A stretch of 60,000 bases of DNA from Owenia fusiformis (lineage: Eukaryota > Annelida > Polychaeta > Sabellida > Oweniidae), in the NCBI GenBank assembly GCA_903813345.2, contig CAIIXF020000005.1, forward strand, positions 35,779,375-35,839,374. The letters run 5' to 3'. The first letter of the stretch is position 1. Each line of letters opens with the position of its first letter. The notes under the pieces were generated by a model, which saw only the letters and a list, made by a program, of their open reading frames with translations, ran no database searches and had not been told where the DNA came from. Positions 1 to 10,200 of this stretch are shown piece by piece. Made by a program: the position numbers and the translations under genes.

Positions 1-1
1 C

Positions 2-589
2 ATCACAAATAACTTACGCTGGACTACACATATTCAAACTATTGTATCCAAAGCCAATAAGGTGCTTGGATTTCTCAGGCGCAACCTCCATCAATGCCCT
101 GAAAAAGTGAAGGCTCAGGCGTATAAGTCACTAGTCCGGCCTAATTTAGAGTATGCCAGCTCGGCATGGGATCCATACCGACAAAAAGATATTGATATGT
201 TGGAACAGGTACAGAGAAGAGCAGCCAGGTTTGTAACCAAATGTCACTCAAGGGAACCAGGCTGCGTCACCAAAGCTCTTCAAGACCTACAGTGGGAGCC
301 ACTGAAGGAGCGTCGAGAGGCTGCTAGAGTTTTCCTTTTCTACAAAGGAAAGCAGAACCTAGCAGCCATCGACGTGCCTCCATACTTCCGCCAACAGATC
401 AATACCAACACTAGGTTGTATCATCCTTCTAAGTTCATACAACCATCAGCTGGAACGGACGCATACAAATTTAGCTATTTCCCTAGGACAATAGCTAAAT
501 GGAACACTCTACCTGGTGACATCTTAGACTGTGACAGTCTAAGTAGTTTTAAATCATCATACTATGCCTATGTCAATAACTGCAATTAA
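2..589 (+). mobile_element. Non-LTR retrotransposon (LINE) reverse transcriptase, C-terminal part
   Basis: An open frame runs in from the left edge without a start and ends with TAA at 587-589, giving about 195 residues. It reads like the region after the polymerase palm in CR1/jockey-type LINE ORF2 proteins: a 'SKANKVLGFLRRNL' segment, then 'YKSLVRPNLEYASSAWDPY', then 'QVQRRAARFV', and near the end a 'FSYFPRTIAKWNTLP' block. These are family hallmarks that I recognise; the polymerase catalytic core would lie to the left of the window. The frame has no break, so the copy may be young or recently active. Assignment to the LINE class is firm, to a clade only tentative. Confidence 0.9.
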
Positions 590-800
590 ATAGGTGTGTT
601 TTTAATATAGATCTATGTTTTAATGTAAAGGGTCCCCAGTGCACAGCAACAAGCCTGCACTACTGGTAAAAGGGGGTGATGTCAACGCGGTTAGCCTGAC
701 AGTCTCCCCAGGTAAAATGAGTTGTAAACCATAGATCTATTTTTAAATGTTAAGGTTTTAAATCATATTCTATTCAAATTCTATCACTGTTAAATTATAT
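590..800 (+). mobile_element. Probable 3' UTR of the LINE
   Basis: Non-coding sequence directly follows the LINE stop codon. It contains a GC-richer block (about 630-710) and then near-repeats of 'ATTCTAT' around 766-785, which could be the short-repeat 3' end typical of CR1-type elements. The exact end is not visible and no target duplication can be checked because the 5' end is outside the window. Confidence 0.45.
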
Positions 801-1693
801 ATCTGCTTTATATGGGCTTATTAGCCTTTTGCAGATTATTGACATAGACATAGTACAACAAATCAATAAGTCTCCGATTGAATCATACTGCATGATAAAA
901 TGGGTATGACAGTTGAGATCAAGATATTTTGTGGTTTCGGAATATTTTTGAAACTTAGTACCCCGGACATATTTGGGTATTATTTCTCTTTTACAGGGTG
1001 TGGCTTATTTTGAAGCTTAGAGGTTTTTATCTATAGACGTTTTTGAATTCCACAATAGAATCTGTTACATTTTACAATATGTGTCATGCATAAAATAAAT
1101 TTTCAGTTTAGGAGGCGTGGATCATTTTCCACATTGTTATCGAACAAGCAAAAGGTGGATGCCTTCCAAGGACTAAAGTCCTGACATGGGATAAGATAGA
1201 GAAATAAAAGAAGTATTAAAACTTTTGAAAGATTTGAAATTTGCCGCGAAATTATCTAGGTCAAATTGATTTGTGAGTTGACCAATCAAATTCATTGAGA
1301 AGTGTAACCGGGTAGCATTCAGTAAAAACTGAAAAATTGAAGATTTCTTTCGATTTTTACTCGTTTTGCGCTATAAATGGGACTTTGTTTGGCTTAAACG
1401 GTGAAATATTTGTAAGTTTATTTAGGATTCTTTCTACATAATTCAATGATTTAGTTGAATGCTTGTTATATGGTCGAATATAACTTCGTCGTTACCAACC
1501 AATTTCTGTTTGAAAATTTTCTCTGACTCAGACTGACCATGGGCATTCAATAGAAGGGTACATGTATGGAACTCTGTGTTATTACATCAGTACTGCCATT
1601 CTTCCCTTTTTGGTAATATTTCAACTCTGTTATATCCATGAAAACGGATAGAATGTCTTCATCCAAAAAGCATGTCCAGATTGTACACAGTAG
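801..1693. other. Non-coding stretch, nothing recognised
   Basis: AT-rich sequence with no long ORF, no RNA gene and no clear repeat structure that I could identify. Confidence 0.5.
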
Positions 1694-2530
1694 ATCTACT
1701 ACTTTTTTCAAGGCCTGACTGCGTCGCTAACATTCTAAATATAAGAGTTAGCTGACGTTTGGGAGTCTGACTTACCTTCTAAAGGTTAGAACCCGAATCT
1801 TAATGAAACCATATCACCTTTGTTCCGTCAACCATGGAGCATTTGCCACAACATCCAAGAGGTAAATCATGAATCGAGAAAATGAATGATTTCCTTGTAA
1901 GTTCCGGAAGTTTCAATACAAAAAATTACCGAACATATGTGAAAACCGAATATTTGTTCGTTGTTTTCACGATTTACAGGTTCGTTTGTTCTTCAATGTT
2001 TTGGTCTAAATTATAAAGCATCACCAACAGGTCTTACTCTATTAATCGACTTATACAGCAGACGGCTCATATTTCTACGTAGCATTTCATTCAGACCAAT
2101 AGTGGGAGTGTAGATCACGCAGTTTCGTTCGTTGCGTACTTCACTTGAAATTGGTAATTTTAAATATTGACTACTTCACTTAGCTTGGCGGATGTAGAAC
2201 ATTGCTTAATATTCTTTTAATTTTCACACCAGACATGCTTGGTTGACACGTCAACAAAGTAAAGTTCAAGGGTCAATGCGTTATTTCGTGATAACTACAA
2301 CGCCTTCCCGGAAGTCAACATTGATGAAAAATGAAAAAGTCGGAAAAGCATTTACGCTAATTTCTATCAAATGCTATGTTTATGCATCATCATCGACGCA
2401 ACAAAGGTGATATGGTTTCATTAAGATTCGGGTTCTAACCTTTAGAAGGTAAGTCAGACTCCCAAACGTCAGCTAACTCTTATATTTAGCATGTTAGCGA
2501 CGCAGTCAGGCCTTGAAAAAAGTAGTAGAT
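1694..2530. mobile_element. 837-bp element with ~130-bp terminal inverted repeats
   Basis: The left end (1694-1824) and the right end (2400-2530) are reverse complements over about 131 bases with only a few mismatches. Both begin ATCTACTACTTTTTTCAAGG. The interior holds no ORF, so this is a non-autonomous DNA element of foldback or long-TIR MITE type. The target duplication is not clear, so the superfamily is unknown. Confidence 0.85.
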
Positions 2531-2890
2531 GCAGTTTTATTTGGTAGTCTGTGAAGGTTCTGTAGTGTTTCCTCAACTACCGATACGTTCATCACATTCT
2601 CAGTACTTTGGTGAAAGATTCCATTATTACATTGGCTTTCACTTCGAGGCTTATGATTATTATCGACCTTATATTCGAGGCCTTCTTATAATTTTCATAT
2701 TTTACCAAGTATGCAATGGACCAATAGTGACACAGGGACCAACACAACAGAATAGTCTGAATTTGGGACCAAAAAGACCTCTCAGCAATGGTGAAAGACC
2801 AACACCGCTGAATAGTGTGAATTTGGAATGTAATAGACCTCTAGCATGTAACTCATTATTACAGGTATTATCATATTCATCCATTCCTGA

Positions 2891-3619
2891 GGGTTTGTGT
2901 AAAAACCCGGGTGACTGGGTACTTAACGTTCCTAGCAGGGTTAGGAATTTTTTTTATTTATAACGTTGGATCTGGACAATACATGTACGTTATTTTTGGT
3001 CACGTTTTGAGGTTATTTCACATCGTAAGAACGTTTTGACAACGTTAACTTTTAACGCTAAAATAACGTCGGTAATGAACCGATTAAGTGAGAACATATT
3101 GTGGTCTTTGTAACGTTTCCTTGACTCACAAATGTTTTGAAGCCTTTTCCACAATGTTGAAATTCAACCATCCATCGACGTTTTGCTGAATATTTAAATA
3201 ACGTCAGATCAATACGGTCCATGAACATCATTATTGACATCACGTTTTGAGGTTATTTCAAATCGAAAAAACGTTTCGACAATGTTAAATTTTAACGTTA
3301 ACAATACGTCGGAAATGAACCGACTTAGTGAGATCACAAAGTTTTTGTCATGTTTTTTCCACCAACAAATATTTTGATATTAAAAGCCTGTTTTGACAAC
3401 GTTGAATTTTAACGTTTGAGTTACGTCACATATGGACCAATGTAGTAAAAAAAATATCGAACAGCAGTGCACTCGGTAGGCTAAGTCTGTCAAGTCAATT
3501 CGCTACTATATATCGGGGGAAATGATGAACTTTGAAAGTTGGTAACCCTGCTAGGAACGTTAGGTACCCGGTCGACCGGGTACCCGGTTACCTGGTCACC
3601 CAGTTTTTTACACAAACCC
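2891..3619. mobile_element. 729-bp MITE-like element with 9-bp target duplication
   Basis: The ends are GGGTTTGTGT... and ...ACACAAACCC, flanked by the direct repeat CATTCCTGA at 2882-2890 and 3620-3628. Inverted homology continues inwards to include a 'AACGTTCCTAGCAGGGTTA' segment on both sides. Inside, two diverged copies of a ~240-bp unit start at about 3000 and 3240, each with 'CACGTTTTGAGGTTATTTCA'. There is no ORF. An 8-9 bp duplication fits hAT, Merlin or Mutator-like families. The insertion stops 17 bases before the first zinc-finger exon. Confidence 0.85.
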
Positions 3620-3636
3620 CATTCCTGATATTTCAG

Positions 3637-4237
3637 TTTGAACGGCATGGAAGTGTCAGGGGAGCCTGAAGCCAACATGTCGAGTGATTTACTCATACAC
3701 GTAGTGGACAACACAGAGGAGCCTGATGGCCAACGAGACCTTGCACTAGAGAACTCTGCACAGGAAAACCCTGCACAGGAGGGGGCAACTATAGCAGCAC
3801 TGAAAAATGAAACCAAGATAGATAAAAATATTAAACATACTACAGCATTTTCCAAACATGAAAATGAAACAAAAAGTTTACTGACAAACCCTGTTGCAGT
3901 TCAGTTGTTCAATCCATATACTATGTCCAAAGTGCCCCCAATTGCTATACTAGTTGATGGTCAAGAGACAAGACTCACTCCTCTCAGTGACTCTAGTATG
4001 ACCCAAGATGAACCTCTAAATGCAAATGAAGATGGGAGTCCACAAGCTAAACGAACCAGGACTGATTCAGATAATGATGTGACTGTTGATAAAGAGCCAA
4101 TACCTAATGTTCTGGTCATTGAGAATTGCCCCAACCGTACGGAGGCACCAGTATTTGCAAATCCTATCATCGGAGAATCATCAGGTCAAGATGTAACTTT
4201 GGTGTCCGAGGAGCAGGCTACACCTATCATATTTCAG
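3637..4237 (+). CDS. Zinc-finger gene exon 1 (first recognised)
   Basis: It follows the acceptor TATTTCAG ending at 3636 and ends at the donor CAG/GTAAGG. ATG 3647 is the first in-frame methionine; residues 1-197 are encoded, phase 0. It contains no domain, only a hydrophilic acidic region. The acceptor is separated from a transposon target duplication by only 8 bases. Confidence 0.82.
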
Positions 4238-7200
4238 GTAAGGATATTTCTTTGGAATGTAGCGTGATACTCTATCCCCTTGAAGGTAACAATTAGTCAT
4301 TGTTGTATATTGTCATACATTTTCTTTTTTATTAGTTCTTATATGTATTATGGGAGTATTTTATTTTTTGTAGAATGATAAGACGATATAAAGACACTTT
4401 TTTCTGTCCAAAAAATCGAAGTCACATTTTTATATTCTATAAATTATACAAATTACACCATCACAATCAACCCCCCCCCCGCCAAAAATTCTTTCAAAAT
4501 CATGCAGTTGTTCGCCATGCTGAGCACTTTTTAAGTGATTTCTGCCATTTTTGGACCAAAATTGTCAAAAGTGTACCCTTTCTCTTCTATAGATACATGC
4601 ACATGCATCTCTACATCTGCATCTATCCATGTATCATGATCCTTAGAAAGGTCTTTAATTCTTGGTCATCACACTAAGTTTTGGAGGTTTAAGATTTCTC
4701 CAAGTGCATTTTGCAGATACGCTACATGTATCTCTTTGCTGAAGTCTAACTTCACTTGTATATTTCAGATTGCGGGTAGGCCCAATGATTTGACTCCTCA
4801 ACTAGTTCAGTTTAATCCTGTAGTGGCAGCTGGCGATAATACACCCACATCAATACCAAAAAGGACAAAACCTAACTTATCTACCGTGAAAGAGCTCACT
4901 ACAGGGACACCAAACCCTGGAAAAGTCGGGAAATGCTTTAAATGCGAGTTATGTTCAGCAACTTTTGATCGTATGGGGAACTACACGAGACACAGAATGG
5001 TCCATACAGTGTATGTAAAGGTATGTGTTTTTCTTTTTTCTTTATTTAGATCCTTAATTATTGATAAATGCCAACAGCCCTGCTTGTTATATTTTACCTC
5101 TTTTATTCTCTAAAATTTGAATGAACTTCTTTATATAATAAGAGTGATGAATTTTAGTTGAATACGTTGTATGATTGATGTTATTATTTTATTTTATAGA
5201 AAAATGAAAGCCTTAAAGGTATTCTCTTGTATTCAATTATTACTGATTCTCAAATTGAATTACTATTCGAACATGACCGTATTCAAGCCTTCTATAAACT
5301 GTAAACAAAGTCAACATTTCACCTGGGGCATATTCACGAAGTATACCCCTCGTAATACGTGTAATGTGTGACATCGTAACGGCGGGTCGTAGTAATGGCA
5401 GACCATAATGAATATTCAAAACAATTTGGTCAGTTTTCATGTTCGAATCATAATATAGACCTCAGAGCAGCGGTAATATCGTCGAATTCACCCCTTAGGG
5501 CTAGGCACAAAAGCTTTGGAACCCCCTTACTCCCTTCAGTCATTTGGGGTACAATAAAAAACATTTGTGCCATGCCCTGTGGGGTGAATTCGACAATATT
5601 ACCCCTGCTCTGAGGTCTATATTTCTTAAATAGAAATGCTCAGTATTTAAACCTTATGACCTCCTTGTTTTCTAGGAATACTTAATTATTAGGTGCAAAG
5701 GCATCACATATCCTCCACTTCATTCTAAATATTTTCCCGTTTATCATAATTAGGATGATTATCGATACAAGTGCAAGGAATGTGAGCGTATGTTCCTCCA
5801 ACAGTGTGATCTCAAGAGACATGAAACCATTCATCGGGGCATGGAACCATTCAGATGTACAGTCTGTAATAAAGGTAAATACACTCCCTCAAAAAGTTTG
5901 GCAACTGAAAATCCCTTTTTGGATGACATAGTAAAGCTTTTGTATGTTTTGTGATTTTAATGAATTTGTTAAAGGCATAAATTTTTAACCTAATTAAGGA
6001 ACAAAGATCCAGACAAAAAATGCTTTAATATGCTATACTGTCGAATAAAGATCTACATTTACTTAATTATTGGAGTTGGGTGTACTCTGGTTTATCATAA
6101 GAGTATTGTGTTCACTCATGAATTTTGCATTACTGTCTGCAAATTCATTGTTTTTCTCTATTTATTCTCTATTTATGTTATGTTTATCTATCTTCATTAC
6201 TTCCAAGATTTATTGGAAAGTACATGTCACATGTATAATTATCCTAATGAAAGAAGTTAAAGAGGGTTATAGAGAAGCCGTCCATTTGTTCATCCATCCG
6301 CTTATCTGTCTGTCTGGGCAATAACTCAAATACAAATTGACAGATTGGTTTCAGATCTTACAGGCTAATACCTCTGCTGATGGCCATTCCATTATAAATT
6401 CCTGTCATTTTTCTTTAAAAATATAACCTTTGATAAATCAGATTCTAGTTGACAGATTTAGTTCATTTGGTGATGCCTGAGGGGCAGAGAGGCCCTTTTT
6501 AAGATGAAATTTTCAAAATGGCCACTGAATTTGAAATATCAATTTCCTGATTTGGTTCAAAGTTTTTATGCTGATGCCTAATGGACAAGAAGAAATTTTA
6601 AAGATGGCCTCTGAATTCAGAATGGCTGTCATTTCCATAAAAATGTACTCTTCGATAACTCACATATTATTATTATTATTATGAGCTTTATTATACTTGT
6701 ATCCCACATTTGGGCAAAGTTTACAGCTTAAACAGAAAAAAATGAAAAAGCTTAACTAATTATCTATATATTATATTAAATAATCAAAGGGTGCTTGATC
6801 ATTGCAAGACTTATATACCAGTGGACAGATTTGGTTCAAGTTTAATATGCAGATGCCTTTAATAGAGATAAAGGAAACTGCTCAAGATGGAAAATTCAAG
6901 ATGGCCACTGAATTCAAAATGGCCCCCATTTTTGTAGAAAATCTAGTCTTTGACATCACATATACTAGTAACCATATTTGGTAATATTTCAAATTTAATA
7001 CCCTGATGCCTAAGGGACAAAGGAATGTGCTCGAAAAGGAATTTTCAAGATGGCCACTGAATTCAAAATGGCCACCATTTTTGTAGAAAATATAATCTTT
7101 GATAACTGACATACCAGTTGACAGATTTGGTGCCTTGGGAAATGAAATAAGTAATCTTGAAAATAATCATTTATATGAATTATGAAAAACCCAGGGCCTA

Positions 7201-10200
7201 AAATTGAGCCCTTGGGTACACCATGTTTAATCCCCTGCTAAACTGAATATATTTGATCTTAAGAATTTGATGGCTGTTACTAAGATTACTTCCAAGGAAT
7301 TACTTAAACTCATAAGCTTTCAATGTAAATCTATACTGATTCAGTTTTTTGCTCAATTTAGTGCTGTGATTTAAAAATGAGATCCAAAATTGCTTCATAT
7401 ATTTTGTATGTCTTTTCATGTATTTTTTTAACTTCATAGTCACGTAGCGGTTGTATGATTTAAGAAAAAACAGATACAATTTTAGAAACTACCGAATAAT
7501 GTATGGAATTTTATAAAGATGGCAGCCCATGTTCGTACATTGCTATTCACTGTATAAACATTATTGGCACTTAATCAATCAAACGTGGCTGTTACATCTT
7601 CTGTACTCCCTCCCCATATGCATTTATATCAAGTAGAATAAGATTGTTACTAACATTATTTCTTTCGAAAAAAGAACAAAATAAAAATGATGAGATGAAT
7701 ATAATGTTTTATTGGTGAATAACAATTTTTTAATTGTTAACATGCACTTCTTATTTCAAAAGTTATTTTCTGATTAAAAGATGTGACCACATTGGATGGA
7801 ACAGCAAAATCTTGTTATTATCAGCAGCTGTTTAGTCAGTTGTGAGAAGAAATTAGAAAAGACGGGGAGAACCTTAAAAATAATTCTTATTTTTGATATA
7901 ATAAACCAAGTACAGAGGAAATTAAAATATTATTTTAAAAATAAATTACAGAAATCAGTGGGCAATATTTTGATACCAAACTTATTTTGTTCAATAATTT
8001 CTCCATTTCCCTGGAACAGTAAGTTTACATGTAGAAATCCTAATAATGTCAAATATGTTTTTCAATGGTTCAGTTTGTACTTAATCAAAGGCCTTTCAAT
8101 GGTCAAGCATACTTACCTGGCACAGGGGATACCTTGATCATCTAGGAGGTTCCCCCAGTGTGAGGCCTGTCCATTGCACTTCGGGCGGGCTGACCGTTGC
8201 GATAACCCCAAATGTGGGTTACTCGGGTGCGTAATTTCTGATAGTGGGGGACTGCGTTCGCGCTTTCCCCTGAAAAACTAATGTTAATTTGCTCTCTCCT
8301 CTTCTTAATCTTTAGTTCAGTCTTGGGTTCACTTCCTAGATGATTGAAGAATACCCAAGTTTTTCTAAATCAGTATTGAGGAACTTTGCAACTGTTCCCA
8401 TGTTTTAAATGATTTTGTTTCCTAGACAATGTTGGTCTCTGATTTTCCTGTTAGTAAGTCGTCAGGATTCTAATAAAGCTCCTATGTTACAAAGATAAAT
8501 AACTTTTCAGTCATTGGGTATATTTTATCATCAGATTATGGCACTGTTGTTAACTAACATTAAAAAAACCTTCTGTTTGCTGTTATATGAACCTCAATAT
8601 AGGAGGATAAATATTATTCGCTGTTATGTTCCCCATTCTCTTATTGTGAATGTCTGATTTTTTTTTCAAATTGTTATGCAATTGATTTAAAAAAATTAAA
8701 ATACCAATTGTTGGCAGGTCATATCACGGGTGTAGATTTTGCCAAAAGGAGACAATACTTCTCTTCTTCTTCCATGTTATCTTTTTCATGTACTTGTATT
8801 GTCCAAAATGGCTTGCGATTTGATAAAATATGTTTTGTTCGGTGGGATTTCCTACTCCGCAGAGTTGCTGTTTTCTAGTTGCCTATATTATACAAAATAG
8901 ATATAAGCTGAGAATGAGGATTGTCATACTTAGCTTTAGTATAATCACCTCAGGTAAGAGTGATTAGATCTTGTTATGTACATGTACATGAATTGTTGTT
9001 TTGTAGGCTACATTAGGAGAAGTGACCTTAGGATCCATATGAAGTTCCACAACAAACAGAAAGACTTCCATTGTGACCAATGCAGCAAATCATTTTACCA
9101 AAATGGTATGTTCAAAATGACTTATCAAAGCCTCCATTTCAATTTAATGGATGGAGAATTTCCAAGTGCGCAAGAAATTTTTGATTTTTCTTATTGCACT
9201 CTCTTTTGTGTTACAAATGTTTCAATTAATCATTTAGTAAAATATGTGACAGTTTGCTCAGGTTTTCATTATTTTGAAGGTTTTACTTTACACAGTTTCG
9301 AGAGCAAATGCTTTGGGATGCAGTCCCGGTGTTCATTCATAGTATTATCAAGATATCCTACCCTATGTAGTTGCTCATGTTTTTGGCGTTGTGCATACAC
9401 ATTTTATAACGATGTCATGGGCCTATTTTATATTTTCATATTTATTTTCTTATTCTGTATATACATGTTGTAATTTTTAAAATTTAAACTGATTTATGTA
9501 CTCATCTTTAAGGTGGAAATAAAGAAACATAAACATAATTTATAATTTATTATTACTCATCATATTAAAAGAATGTGTTTTTCACAATCTCAGTTGGCCT
9601 GGTTTCTGAAAAGTTGTCCAATTTCCCGTTAAATGTATGTCACCCTTAATTGTAGGTGATTTGAAGCGTCATATAAGACTAGTTCACCTCCAGTACCAAT
9701 GTTGCCCAATTTCCCGTTTAATTGTAGGTGATTTGAAGCGTCTAGTTCACCTCCAGTACCAATGTTGCCCAATTTCCCCTTAAATGTATGTCACCCTTAA
9801 TTGTAGGTGATTTGAAGCATCATATAAGACTAGTTCACCTTCAGTACCAATGTTGCCCAATTTCCCGTTTAATTGTAGGTGATTTGAAGCGTCTAGTTCA
9901 CCTCCAGTACCAATGTTGCCCAATTTCCCATTTAATTGTAGGTGATTTGAAGCGTCATATAAGACTAGTTCACCTCCAGTACCAATGTTGCCCAATTTTC
10001 CGTTAAACATATGTCGTCCTTAATTGTAGGTGATTTGAAGCGTCATATAAGACTAGTCCATCTCCAATGTAAGGTCCTCACATGTGGTCACTGTAGCAAG
10101 AAGTATGCAAAAGAGGCCACCCTTATCAGACATATGCAAACTCAGCATAGAGATATCATACTGAAGTCTTTACTACAGGAGTTAAAGGGAGAAAAAGATG

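Noticed and set aside
2529-2963. 144-codon plus-strand frame before the zinc-finger gene
   Set aside because: It begins with an ATG inside or next to the end of an inverted-repeat element and runs into the 729-bp transposon. It contains two imperfect repeats but no known domain, and its frame does not join exon 1. Possibly part of a 5' untranslated exon, but unsupported.
9788-10006. 72-codon frame made of VGDLKRH repeats
   Set aside because: It is the duplicated exon-5 start plus intron sequence; it ends at TAA and does not connect to a start or to the exon body.
9612-10070. CRISPR-like or other regularly spaced array
   Set aside because: The repeats are contiguous exon-border copies without unique spacers, in a eukaryotic intron; the same holds for the arrays at 43-44.5 and 52.7-54 kb.
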